Shown: positions 1 to 13,500 of the stretch, piece by piece | How positions within the stretch are numbered: the first letter of the stretch is position 1 | Layout of the letters: the number at the start of each line of letters is the position of its first letter | Origin: Galaxea fascicularis | Taxonomy: Eukaryota; Cnidaria; Anthozoa; Scleractinia; Euphylliidae | Assembly (NCBI GenBank): GCA_948470475.1 | Contig: OX419340.1 | Location: forward strand, 22,029,235-22,093,234 | Length of the DNA stretch: 64,000 nt | Direction: 5' to 3' | Notes under the pieces: generated by a model | The model's input: only the letters and a program-made list of their open reading frames with translations | What the model was told of the DNA's origin: nothing | Databases searched by the model: none | Translations under genes and position numbers: made by a program

Positions 1-502
1 ATTTTTCTGTCGAATAATCAGAAAAAAATCTTGAAAGAGCAATCGAAAGTAAAAGGTCACGCAATCGGCCGGGTCACAGTGACACTTGTTGGGTAACGCA
101 CGGTTCTTTTATGTATCACTGTAAAACGTAGAATAGATGATTTCAAATCCAACAGCCTTCAAAACGACTTTCTAAATTTATCCAAGACGCTATTAGAGCT
201 TTTCTGAATAAAACTAAAAAATGAAGGTTATTTGATGACCCTTCTACGGAATATTCTGTGTGTGCTATTTAATACGTTGCAGGCTATCAACGGAATGGAA
301 GAGATATTGTACCCTGAAAAACAATTGCTAGTGTTCAAGCCCAAAAGGTATCAACATACAAATGAATCATATCGACAGGACTTTAACCTTGATAATCAGC
401 ATAGTTCCAATAACTACATGCATTCCTCGCCGCTGAAAAGTTTTTGAAGTAAGAATAGTTTTCAGCTGACACTTGAAGTTTGTCCGGGATATTTACACAG
501 TG
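1..502 (+). repeat. Left arm of the 502-bp terminal inverted repeat
   Basis: The arm is the reverse complement of 2371-2872. It may continue beyond the window start, so 502 bp is a minimum length. Confidence 0.85.
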
Positions 503-2370
503 ACTGTACTACCGTAAGTGTTAGGCGACCCAGCGCCGTGATTAGAGTGTCGAACCTCTCCTTAACGGCCACCTTGGGGACAGAGGAACGTTGCCGTTGT
601 GGAGAGATGGCCGTTATAGGGAGGTAGGGTTGAGGACATTCTTATTTTTAAACTGAAAATGGTGATGGTTGTACCCTATAGATAAGTAACAAAATCGTGA
701 TACATATGAGTACATAAAAGACCAAAAATGTTAATAAAACAAAACAAGGGAAAAGTAAGTACATCAGTTTGCATACGCTTCGTCTTACACAGCAGTGATG
801 TCTTCGTCGCTTCGTCAGTTACCTCGAGCAGCTCATTTCTGACTATGTTCCTCCACTCAACATGACCATTTACAATGGAAATTGGAGGTTCTGTGTAGTT
901 ACACTGTCCTTAATTAACTGGCCGTTGTCAAGAGCTTTACGTCTGCAGTAGCGACGCGCTTTAGTGACCGTTGCCGTTGTGGAAAGATGACCGTTGTAGA
1001 GAGGTTAAAATAAGAATGATTGTATGCACCATTTGCCTGGACAAAAATAAATGACCCCTATACTGAGGTGGCCGGCATTAGTAGAGGTTCGATTGTAGTT
1101 GCCCAGTTTATTTCAAGATAAAGGAGGACAAATTACTGTTTATTCTGCGCGTTCCTTTTACTCTCGCAGACTTATGTGGAAGTAGTGCCTTCGGGGGGGC
1201 CTATGTCCGAGAGGGCTTATAATCAGAATAGAAAATACGCTTCGAAACAAGCTATAGCAGTGCTGATTAAAAGACGTTCTGCTTTTACTGGTTTTCAATT
1301 AATCTTCAAAACGTTATAAAGAAACTCAAGAAAGTGAGCGAGAAAAGGCAAAAAATAACATAATTGGTCTCCTCCCGGACACTTTCAGTCGGCACAAGTT
1401 GTTTGTCCGCTAGCCAGGATTTTGAATAGGGGGAGGGTGTCGGACCGTTCGAACGCCTCTGGCGCGCAATTTGGTACGGTGGTCTCTTTAGAGCCATACA
1501 AAACAGCTCCTTTCAGAACCACAACACAAGGAAAGGTCTTGACCTACATGATTTTAGCGAAATCTTTGGTGACGTAATTTTTACGCAGTGTTTCAGTCCA
1601 AATTCCAATTTAAGTTTTGGTTTACTTTGTATTTATTAGTGACTGTTCTTCACTTTGGATGTACCACTTGACAACTAGCACATATTACTACTTCAATCTA
1701 CGCCAGCTAGTTTTAAATTCTTGATTGGTCCATCGGTTTATACTAGGTGGAGCCAGGAGGCAAACTTCCGAAGCCGTCGTTTAGGGTGGGGGGATACACC
1801 GTCGCACCGTTTTCCCATCGCTTATGGACAGTAATCATAATCAGTGGCAAATACCCCGTACTGTGCAGACAAACAAAGCCCTGATCGATTGTATGCGTTA
1901 CGTTAAAGCCTGTTAAGTGTTGTACAGCAATACTTCAGTAAGCCCAGTGACAGGGACATACGATTAAAAGCTCATGGGATGCATCCAAAGAAAAAACTAC
2001 TAATCAGGAAAAACGATAGTAAGGGAGTAAAGCCAGCACTACCTAAAAGTAGCTGCAAACAAATTAAACATCGTCCGTTACCTGCACGAGCAGGTAGAAG
2101 TTTCACTTTATTGTCCGTAATGATGGATCTTTACTTATGCCACACACCTCAAGATGTCTCGTAATGTCTCGTTCCCATTTTGCGAGAGATGAACATTCAG
2201 ATTGACCAGGGCATCACTAATACCGGAAGTAGAATTACTGATGTACATCTATGCCATCTATTGAATTTCTAGTAACTCGCTAAAGTCGATTTATACGAAA
2301 TAAAAGCCAAATTTCTACAAGCAAGCTGCACAGCCTTACCTCACGAGAAAATCGATAAACACTGAGTGGT

Positions 2371-2872
2371 CACTGTGTAAATATCCAAGACGAACTTCAA
2401 GTGTTAGCTGAAAACCATTCTTACTTCAAAAGCCTTTCAGCGGCGAGGAATGCATGTAGTTATTGGAACTATGCTGATTATCAAGGTTAAAGTCCTGTCG
2501 ATATGATTCATTTGTATGTTGATACCTTTTGGGCTTGAACACTAGCAATTGTTTTTCAGGGTACAATATCTCTTCCATTCCGTTGATAGCCTGCAACGTA
2601 TTAAATAGCACACACAGAATATTCCGTAGAAGGGTCATCAAATAACCTTCATTTTTTAGTTTTATTCAGAAAAGCTCTAATAGCGTCTTGGATAAATTTA
2701 GAAAGTCGTTTTGAAGGCTGTTGGATTTGAAATCATCTATTCTACGTTTTACAGTGATACATAAAAGAACCGTGCGTTACCCAACAAGTGTCACTGTGAC
2801 CCGGCCGATTGCGTGACCTTTTACTTTCGATTGCTCTTTCAAGATTTTTTTCTGATTATTCGACAGAAAAAT
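2371..2872 (-). repeat. Right arm of the 502-bp terminal inverted repeat
   Basis: The match to 1-502 ends near CACTGTGTAAATAT on the inner side, and at the window edge (base 1) on the outer side. Confidence 0.85.
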
Positions 2873-4357
2873 GGTTAATTCGCTTGTCAGCTAGAGAGAC
2901 TTATTGGAATAAGATCTTGTTGTCAATTCCATGTGATTCTATGAGATAGAAATGATTTTCGTGCCATGTTCTTCCCTTTGTTTACATTTGTTTTCGCTTT
3001 GTCTACTTTCAGTCTCTGTTGCGTACAGCGTCCGACTGGCTCCAGTTAAAGTTTTATCACACGCCAGCGTTTTAATTGGCAGAGCTAAAACGTCAGATCT
3101 TACAAAAAGAAATTCCATTCTTTTATGTAGTATAATTGTTTTTTCAATTTGAAAAATACCAGGATCGATTTTGGGCGGGTAAAGTTGGGCATTATTTTCA
3201 CGTTCGAAACGACATGCAAGGAAAGGGTACGCAAGGAAGGCCAGAAACTATATTATTAAAATCATTTTGCTAAATCTTTTTACACAGTCTTAAAGCCTTG
3301 GAAGTCTTCTAAACATGTGAGGAAGATGAAGTTAATAGGAGCTTTTGCGCGTCCGTAATGTTTCCTTAAAATTGTTGGAAATTTAGACTAATTTCATGAA
3401 TAAAAATTGTATTTTTTGCGAATTTTCGAACTTTTCTAAATTTCTTAAAATGTAAAGCGCTTGGGGATTCCTTAATACCATTTCTTGAAATAATTCACTC
3501 AAAGGGTTGTTTGGGTGATATTAGCAAAAATCCGATTTTTTGGAACTGATTTGAGATTCTCGATATATTCCGACATTGGCTCTTAAACAATCATCTAGCA
3601 GAAACAAACAAACAAAGAGAGCACAATTTCTTTATTCTCAATAGTCAATCCTGCTGAATGAATTATCACGTGAGCACGTGCTGGAGATCACGTCATTTTT
3701 ACTTTAGACACGCACTAATCACGTGCTGTTGTATTCGGCACGCGGGCAACAGCTGCGCAATTGTATCTCGGTCGGGATACATTTGAATTTGATCAGCGGC
3801 ACATGACCAAGAATCAACCAATCACAGTGCTCGTTTTGTTGGGTGAAAGTCAATACGTTGCAAAAGTAGTGAGACTGAATTCAAACTTACATCTTCGGCT
3901 GGTATGTTGTCAGAAGCGCAAGACAGTTGAAAAATAAACCTCTTTATGTCCACACCCATCTGTGGAGACAAAACATTGCTAAGTCAATTACCAAACACTC
4001 AACAGAAAGCATGATGATCTTGAGAAGTTGCGGGAAAATTTACAAAGGTACCGTCTCTTACACTGAGTTTGCAGAACTTTGTCGAGCTTCAAGCATATTG
4101 GTACATGCTATGGTTCAAGAATAGAGAAACCGCGGAATTCGACATTTGAGTTTTCGAAAAAGGCTAAAAGTTTTGACTTTGAAGAGGAGAATCCAAATCT
4201 ATCTGCATGCTAAGCCACAAATTGTGTCAAGAACTTAACATGCATGACACGCTGCTACTGTATCTTCTACTAATTATGCCTTTTGTTGGAGGAACTCGTG
4301 AATGAACACCGAGTCAACATTAACGGAAAACCGCCATTAACTGACATCACAACAAAC
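2873..4357. other. Intron or downstream sequence of the Munc13-4-like gene, no coding exon seen
   Basis: I looked on the minus strand for the missing MHD2 and C2B exons and found no frame flanked by splice sites that resembles them. The stretch 3660-3735 has clustered CACGTG hexamers and reads like part of a dispersed repeat. The plus-strand frame at 3927-4124 matches nothing I know. Confidence 0.4.
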
Positions 4358-4573
4358 CTGCTGGCCTATATGTTCGATGGCGGCAGCAATCTTATTAAGC
4401 ATGTCCTCGTCTGAGCTGGAAAGCATGTTTTCCAGCGCGGTGCGAGCGTGTTTGCCGCCTCTCTCGCCATGAGCCACCACTAAGGCATTAATGACATCCT
4501 CCCAGCCTAAGCTCTCAGGCAGCGTCTTCAGCCACAGCCGCATGTATTCAATGTCATTCAATGTAACACACAG
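4358..4573 (-). CDS. Munc13-4-like exon 26, last exon in the window
   Basis: 216 bp, phase 0 on both sides, acceptor AATAACAAG, donor GTTTGT. It begins LCVTLNDIEYMRLWLKTLPE, aligning with LCVVVNDMEQLRLVIGKLP. The open frame runs past the donor to a stop at 4337, but the gene family requires about 240 more residues, so I take the exon to end at 4358. Confidence 0.88.
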
Positions 4574-7500
4574 CTTGTTATTGAGAAACAGTGAAAGAAA
4601 ATTGATGAGCGATACAAACGGCACGTTAACTACAGATAAAACTATCGTCAGCTTTTGATTCGTATTAAATTCTCGCAGCATCAGCCCCCCGCCCCTTGAA
4701 ATGCCTGGCTCTCCTATTGCTCTTGCACTTGTCAGAAAACCGACCTACGTCAGGAACCCATCACTAGGAGCGTACAACTCCCCTATATTCCTGTCACGGC
4801 GTTTTCACAGACCGATTTATTTTTAGATTGAATTTGCCGCGAATATGGGACTCCCTCAAGAACTCCAATGCTACTTCGTTAGTTATCTTTTACGTTCCTT
4901 GCAATTCGTTTCTCTTGTTTTTGTCCTCTGGGCCTCACTATCAAGCTGAATTTTGATATTTCGAAAGTAGCCTATCATCTTCCTTCTCTCGCGCGAAACG
5001 TTTCATCGACCTTTCGTTCTGAAGTTTCTTTGCGAAGATGAGAACAAAAGAAAGGTGATGATGATCCGGTATCACGTGTATCGGAACTGCCTTTTTCGCT
5101 GGAAAAGACAGTCCAAAAATAAATCGGTCAGTAAAAATGCCGTGACATAGGCTTAGTATGGGAGTTGTACGCTCCTAGTGATGGGCTCTTGCCTACGTAC
5201 TACCTCAAGAATATCCAAGTAAACTAAATTTTTCTACGCATTCGTACTTTCAACAGATCAAATGTTTGCCGATGCATACTGGGTCACGAGCCTCGGGGAA
5301 AGTGAATACCAGCGTTGCCAGCGGGTATCGAACTCATAACTTTCGGTATCGTTACCTGCTCGCTTACGTCAAACTGTGACGGATCTTCGTCGTAGTAATT
5401 ATTTTCGATCATCTTTTGAAACAGAAGATCAGCGTAATACGATGCACTGCCACAGATTTGCTACGAAAAAAATACAGCAGTATGGTCATGAACTAACCTC
5501 ACTAAAGGCCAACTAAATTTCAAATAAGTTTCCTCACAAACACGTTGCAGATCGATGGTCTCCGTGTTCGCATTGGTATAACTTTAAACTCACATACTCT
5601 ATTCCCATGGGCAAAACACAGTATTCGTCACCAGGATGGATGGACATGGATGTTTGAGTCTAAAAGGCATACAACAGTCACAAGTATACGATTTAAGACT
5701 GTACTGTTCCTCACAACGGGGAGAACCAACGGCATCTTAGCCACAGTCGAGCTTTAAGTTTACATTTGGTTACACAAATGTCAACAGCAATTTTGAACTT
5801 TCCTGCTTCCATTACTATACATACATTTGTAATCTGCATCACAAACACATATGACCCTGCTGGATCCGGCCATTCTAATTTCTTCCAGAACTCCCGGATC
5901 TAATCACAGACAAAAGTAAGATAAAAAATGCAAAGTTAATCAATGCCCTGGCATCCGTTTTCATTTATTGACGACACTTAGCGATTTGTTTTTGGGTTTC
6001 CCGGAGAAACGTCACAAAACATATTCGAGGTTTCGATGTCATCTTCATGTAATGTATCAGTCAAATCCAAGAACGCCCTACCCACCCCGTCTCCCGGGCA
6101 TACCCCTGGCATTTGATGAGAGGTTAGCTCCATATGGTGGCGAATTTGATGTGAAACGCAGCCCTCCCGGGCAAATTAAAAAATGGCCAGAGGCAACACT
6201 CTAAAGGATTATGTGAAAAAGGCAAAAGCAACACGACTGAGAAAATGGCAACGATAAAACAATTAATGTCACAGGATGTCTCTCTGCAGTGCCTCTGTGA
6301 AAAAAAAAACATATTAAGCGGGGATTTGCTGTCGTACAAGTCATTTGCTTAAATGCGATATGAACAGGGTATTACCACTTTATGATTACCGTATATTCCT
6401 AGAGCTCGAAAGTACGTTTTTAAGCTACAAGGAGAAAAAGGACTTTACATCAACATTTTCTCCACTAATACGTTTGAGTTTTCAGTGCGGACTTCTTGCA
6501 TTTAATAATTGTTTCTTAGCAACTGGTAACAAAGTGGGGAATTTGGCCAACTTTTTTCTAAAAAGTCAAAATATGCCCAGGATTTGCCCGGGCAAGGATG
6601 GGCGTTCTTGGATTTGACTGATACATAATTCCCATCCAAAATGTGTTTATCATGTGAGAGCGACAGTAATAAGTAAATATAAATATAACACCGCTGAACG
6701 TTGTCCTAAAAATTATCGAAATTATCCAAGGCTTGGAGTAAAAAATTGCATTTCACTTAATAGGATATTAAAGTAAACGATCTAAGTCTCCACTTCAGTG
6801 GCTTGAATACAATTCAGCTGACCGAGAAACAAGCAGGGAAATTTGAAGTGAATACTGTAACACATTTAACTTAGAACTGCATATTAAAAAATTGTTAAAC
6901 ATAATATGCTTGATTCAAAGGCCGCCAAAATTGGCTCTTGTTACCTGATGAAAACATCCCACCGCATCAACAGCTGAAGTGGAGTGTGTTACACTTTCAT
7001 CAATCCTTAAAATCTATGAAAATAAAGTCAAAAGAAACATGACTGAAACAAATTTGCGAGCCACGATGCTTTATACCTACATTCTAGTGTTGATAACACA
7101 TTTCACACACAGTAAAGTGAAATTAACTTATTTTTTAACATACTCGGTGTCAAGGTACCAGCTGGGTTGTATTTCAAGATATATTGAAATTTATGATAAT
7201 AGTATAGGGCTCGTCATAAAATATACAGTAAAATTTTAGTTGAGGAAACAGAGCAAACATACGACATAGTTACCTTATCTTCTATTAATAACTTTATCGT
7301 TTTTGCCATAAGATATAGTGAAATGGTTTGGAAACTGTTTGCACTGGTTCACGCTACCTAGCTGGTAACAGATATGCCCAATACAACCATAAAAACAACT
7401 AAAATAGGCTGAGCGCACGCGCAAACCATTCCTTATTGTGCACACGACACCGAACCGATTTCCCCGAGTGCAAATAACTAACTGGACTATTCGTGCTGTT

Positions 7501-10500
7501 TAGTGGAGTTGGATTCTTAACTAACATACGTATTTGCTTACAAACCAACACAAATGCGCTCATCCTCGCCACTGGTAGGACACCGTACAGGGGACATGGA
7601 AACATGGAATCAGAGGGCAATAAACCTTACATGTTTGGTGGGTGCTACATACCTTGTCAATCTCTACGGCCTTTCTGATTCGCTCTTTGGCTTTGACTTG
7701 TGCGATATCAAGCCACCGCATGACAGGCTGTTTAAACCAACCGTGATAGTCATCTAGAGCATAAATATGGTCTGGCCTGAAAAAAATCCACACAAGGACA
7801 ACCGGTAAGATTTTAGGAGAGAAAAGACGGAAATTCCAATGAGAAAACACAAGACCAACAAACTGTAAATTGTGCGAACAAGAACAACAACTTAAATAAC
7901 AGCAAAACGGGCAGGTCACTAGTTTCATTGCTTGGGAAAAGCGAACGTTTTTCAGTTATCATAAGTCTTTGTCCCCTCGACGATATTCAGGTCAATAGAT
8001 TCCCCCATGATGTGGCTTTCCTATGATTTATTTCATATACATCATTCACACTCATCTCTTTCACGGGACAACATGAACCACTTTTGACCTGTTCCCAACA
8101 TCAGTGGCTTCATTGATCATAGCTCAGTTGGTTGGAGCATCGCACCGAAATCGCGAGGTCACGGGTTCAAGCCCCGTTGAAGTCCTACATACATACATAC
8201 ATACATATTTATTGCGCTCCCTGAAAAGGGCTTTTCAGGGGCAATATTTAAATAACAAATAAACTAACTCAAAAGTGAATTAAATGATAATATTACATGA
8301 ATTAGAAATAAGTCAAAGTGGTACCATGATCAAACTTTTACCACTTAAAATTTTTAGGTTTATCACATAGAATTCTAGGAAAGATTTAAGACGCCGTTTA
8401 CCGTTTTCAAATATCTGCATTGGTTCTGGAGATATTTGAGTTTGAAAACTGTAGAAAATATGCAAATGAAGGGGCTGATGACATCATACACTTAACCCAA
8501 TATTACGTCAAGTATATAAATAGAGTTATCTCGGTTAATTTGAAGCAGAGACCGTTGAAACTTGGTAGCCTAACAGTTCTACAGGCAACACACCAACAGC
8601 TGTAAAAAATCCGGTTCCCACGGCAACTCACTCTTCTCCAGTCCCGTCCAACCTGATTTCAATGATTTACGGATTTTCAGCTCAAATAAATTAATACGAA
8701 CTCGACCTAACATATTTATAGGCTTGCTGGATCACGCAAATGAGGCACCATTGGCAAATATCCAAACAAAACGCCAAACGTGGCCAGCAAAGCCATTAAT
8801 ATCAGGGAGGTCTGGAACCCACTACATTGCCATGGTAACACAAGTTGTAAGCGTTGTATTGTGGGGCACATCTGATAGAATTTTACTGCAAAAATCAAGC
8901 ATGTCTGATACAAATTGGCGATGATATCTTCTATCATCACATTTGATCAAAATTTGGTTGAGTGTATGACGTCATTACTTGGCTAATTTGCAAACTTGAA
9001 TAATTTCTTGAACAAAAAGAGATATTTCAAAATAGTGAACAGCATTCTTCTTCTCGTACAGACTACTTGTTTGTATTTTAAAATGGCTCACATAGGAAAA
9101 ATGCAAATTTCATCATAGTAGCACTTTAAAAATCTTAATGAAATAAAAGAAAATATTAAAAAATAATACAACGTTTCTACAAATTATTTAAAGAAGACTG
9201 AAGACTTTTTCAAAGTCTTCAGTGAAGGAATTGACTTTAGATCCAAGGGAAGCGAGTTTCAAACTTTTCCTCTCCGGAGGGCAAATGACCTGGCCAGTAG
9301 AAAGTCGACAATGTGGCAAATTGAGATAATTGTTTTAACAGATCGAAGTTGTCTATTGTGAACTTGTGACCTATATACAAATTTGTCTTTCAAATAATTG
9401 GGCACCCGATGGTGTAAGCATTTATGCACCATGGCGGCAGTGTTTAGTAGCAGTTTATCCTCGATACTAAGCCACCGAAGTGATGTAAGGCCCTGAGAGA
9501 AGTGATCAAATTTTTTCAAGCTGAGCACGATTTTTTCCGCGATTTTTCTCGCAATTTTCCTTCTGCGAGGATCAACACAGATATAGTTGCTACTCCCGTT
9601 GGGTGAATTATAATTTGTTTCCCAGTAAGCGTGTGACAGTAAGAAAATCACTTCTTTCATCTCAACACGCTTTTGTCAATACACCTCTACAAATCAAGCT
9701 TAACAGTTGTCACTACAGTGTGTTCGTACTTGGCTTCACCGATGTTTCTGTAGCTGATGACTTCCTTGACCGCCAAGTACAACAAAAACAGCTTCTCTCC
9801 AACAATGTCCGCTCCACCTTCCTGTTTGAGCCGCTTGTTTATATTCCTCATGGTGTTGTGGACATCGGAAGCAAACTTTCCACACAAAAATACAGTTAAG
9901 ATAGCATTGCATGAACAACACCCGGGGGGAAAGCTTAAGCAACGAGGGCGGCAACGGCAACGAAGACCTCATAAAACAGTAGATTTTAATGGAGCAGAAT
10001 TATCGCTCTGCATGGGCGATTTACATTTGGGTGAATTTCTTTGGCGAACTGACCAGAATTCAAGGTTTTATGGAGAACGTCAGCGCATGATGACGAATTT
10101 TTCTTTGTTTTTCGTTGGTTCAACGCCATTCGTGGTAGTTTAGTTCTTGGATAGTTTGCCCACGTTGAACGAATAATTGCGAAAGAGTTGTAAGAAAGCG
10201 AGAACTGAGCTGCATTCCGAAATGACGTTTTCGTTGCCGTTGCCGTCGTCTAATTTCAAACGAGAACCGCTAAGAAGCCAAGTTGTTAACCCTTTAAGCC
10301 CTAAGATCAAAATGTAAATTCTCATTTTGTGCCCCTGCACATTTCCTATGGAAGTAGTAGAGAAACTGTAAAAATATCAGACAAATTGTGTGATCCTGTC
10401 CTTAATTCTCGAGACCACTGTGGTGTATTACAAGGAGAAATTTGATGCTGACCAAGTGTTAACAGTAAAATTGACCACCTTCCTGAGTACAGCGAAGGAG

Positions 10501-13500
10501 AACAAGACTAGCGAACATATAGCTATGGTTTCTAACTATGAACAGGGTTCTTTCTTTATGATAATAATGTCCACTGAAGATTTATCAGAAGAGGACAATA
10601 TATTCTCTATTAGTGTACCTGTTTCTCAATCGTGTTGTTTTCGTTTTTGTACTTCCTTGTTTAGAAGGCAATTTATACGGCCACAAGGAATTTACAGGTG
10701 AATCAAGAGTTTTAATTCCAACCGATTTTGAGTTTTTTGAAATTGCGAGGGATGGGTCAGAGGAGAACAAAGTCAATGTAAACGACTCATAGCAGTAAAA
10801 GACGAATTTTTGAAAAAAATATGTACGAACTGAGCCGACATTTAGGGCTAAGTAATCATACACACCCCTGTTGACACATGCTGAATTATTGTTGAAGAAA
10901 CAAAAATAACTGAGATTTACCATCAGCTCCAACTGATTGTAAACTGTAGTAAAATACTTCACTTCCGTTCTGAAAAATCAAGACGACAAGACCCCACGAA
11001 TTAGACACAAAGACTCTTATGGCGTTTACACGAGCCCACAAGGGAGCGATCTAAAACAAACACAAAATACCTTTGAAATACGAAGAAAAGTCCGGAGCAG
11101 GAAAGGCTTTTTAAGTGGCTTATTTCCAAGACTTGGTTTTTGAACGAATTATACGAGTTTTGAAGCGGCCTAAGATAAAGACAATCAGTGCAAAAATGTC
11201 CATGGACTCATATTTGGGAAGGCTCAGTATGGGACACTTTTTGTCTGAAGCCGGTGGAAATTACATGTTTTTGGAAGAAAAGGGAAAGTGGAACCTCTAT
11301 TCATGAGGGTTAAATCGGTAAAAGACAAAATTTTTTCAGTATTAGAAATACCTCTCCGGCTTTGATTAACAAGGAATACGTGTCGAGAATATTTGTGCAA
11401 AAACGACAAGTATCGGATAGTTAGCAAAACACCGAGTAGAAATCAGACACAGCGATTTAAACAATGTATGATAGGGACTGATAACGGCTCATTTTACTCA
11501 CACGGCAAATATCTTCCTGTAACATGTCTTGGCTTGATGCATGTCTGTCACCAACGAGTTAGCAACCTCAACCATGGCGGATAACATGGCCTCTTCACCC
11601 TATAGAACCAACAGCACACAAAAACATTCTGACCAAAAATTCAGTAAAGAGAAAGAACAAGAGCGAAAAGAAACATCCACAAACTATACTTACAAGGAAT
11701 AAATAAACATAAACAATTGAACAAAAAAGTAAACGAATAAAAATAAATGGATAAATAAATAAATAAGAACACATGCTGAATCGCATGAACAAATGAATAA
11801 ATATTACAAATATAGCACTAAAGGATCCCAAGTAGCCTGCAGTACCGTTCAAAATAGTCGTTCGTGCATTAGGCCGCCGTCTTTTGAACTGAAAAAAATC
11901 AAAGGGGGGAGGGAACGGAAGGAAGAGTATCTTTCTTCCCACATCTTTCCGCCTGACCCACATCCCGTTGGTCACACTCTTCAGATCCCAATCATTTTGT
12001 TCGTAAGCCATGAATACTCATCACACGCACGCCAAAAAATACGCCTGCTCTGCAGGCTAGATCAGCAAAGGTATCTGATGAGCAACTAAATAAAAGGCAA
12101 ACGTAAGATGAAGCTGATTCCATCCGCCGTTTAAAAGAGCGTCACATCCTACCTTGGTGCGAGGTTCCTTCCAAGCGTACACCTTCTTGTACCAAGCAAG
12201 GGCTGATTCCTGAGACACGAAAATCAACCCGATAACCCACCACACAGTTTTGCATATTCAAGAGCATACACTACTTAGGTATGGGGCTCTAAGAACATAT
12301 GATAGAGGAAGTGAAGTTTATCTTGTCATTAATATTATTGTTAGCAGAATGCCGCAGTGGTGAGACCACTCGCCTCCCACTAATGTGTCCCGGGTTCGAT
12401 TCCCGGACGTCATTTCTTGGTTCTCTACTTTGCTCCGAGAGGTTTTACTCCGGATACTCCAGCGTTCTCCTCTCCTCCAACAACACTTTCAAATTCTAAT
12501 TCGATACGGATGCACGACCTCCCTGAAAACCATATCGGTGAGTGGAGTTTCCTGGGTAGATATCATGATTTCATTTACTTATTTATTTATTTATTTATTT
12601 ATTTTACTTGCCAGAAGGAAAATCTACCACTAGGGTATGAACGTTTTTTAAGGAACAACTCAGCACGAGGAAACCTCGTCTCAAAACCACTTTCAAAGGA
12701 TAATTTTATGATATTGCAAAGTGTTCAAAATCACCCCTGAAATTGAAACGTACGTTATTTCGGGAAACTAAAGAGTGGAAATTTAACATAGAATCTATAA
12801 AAAAAACTAAAAGAGGAAATCAAAACACCTACCTTCAAAAGATTGGATATTTGAACATTCAAAGGTTCTTTTGCTGCATCTTTGAAGACTTCAAGCTTGT
12901 AAAGATTTACCAAACACCTTGTAATGAAAGAGCGAAACTTATTTTCACTTAACAAGTTGCGCATGTAGGTACGAATACATGGATTTAAATTCCATTTGGC
13001 AGAGAGTGCGTTCTCTGGTAACATACGGATGACGTCAGAACGAGGTAGGAACAAAAAATTACGTTACGACCCGCAGTAGCTAGCGTAACTGATGTTTTTA
13101 ACCAAACATAACATGATAATGAGTCCACAACTGTGCCACAGACGTTAACTCAACAAACCACCTTAACATATAAAAGGTTTCTTTTGCATCTGAAATACAG
13201 TGTAGTTTAAAGGTCTCGGTAAAGCAAACTGAAGATGACGAATTGAAAAAGGTAGAAAATGAGAAGTAAAGTTTTCAACTTACTCCAAAAGGTTTATCAA
13301 TCGGCTAATTTTCCCTCTGTCTGTCGCGGGGAATACTTCTCGATATTTCATCATCAGTCTCCAACAGTTTTCAGTGAACTGTTTTAAAGACTTGAGTAGC
13401 GATCGCTCCTGAAGGAAATACAAACACGATATTACACGGTAAAGACAAGGTATCGACTGCTTCACAGCCGCTGCAGGAACAAACAAAAGCACAATAGGAT

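Larger units (their letters stand above)
1..2872. mobile_element. Long-inverted-repeat (foldback-like) DNA transposon, cut by the left window edge
   Basis: Base i of the left arm pairs with base 2873-i of the right arm without gaps from 1 to about 502, so 1-502 and 2371-2872 are near-identical inverted arms with only a handful of substitutions. The same 71-codon open frame therefore appears on the plus strand at 232-447 and on the minus strand at 2426-2641; I regard it as a repeat artefact, not a gene. The interior (503-2370) has no transposase I recognise, but it carries two copies of a GCCGTTGTGGARAGATGRCC motif (592-624 and 972-1004). The true outer end, and any target duplication, may lie left of base 1. 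The class is inferred from arm length only. Confidence 0.8.

Noticed and set aside
232..447. 71-codon frame present on both strands at the left element
   Set aside because: It exists twice only because the inverted arms are copies; no domain and no extension into flanking DNA.
4337..4681. Single-exon 114-codon gene
   Set aside because: Only 4358-4573 matches the protein family; the remainder on both sides is intron read-through.
8113..8186. tRNA gene
   Set aside because: A and B box text is present but the acceptor and anticodon stems do not form; it is a SINE head, as are 18717-18790 and 12351-12420.
9259..9660. 133-codon minus-strand frame
   Set aside because: It has a faint look of LINE-tail coding (MVHKCLHHRVPNYLKDKFVY), but it is isolated with no flanking motif or repeat edge, so I did not annotate it as a gene.
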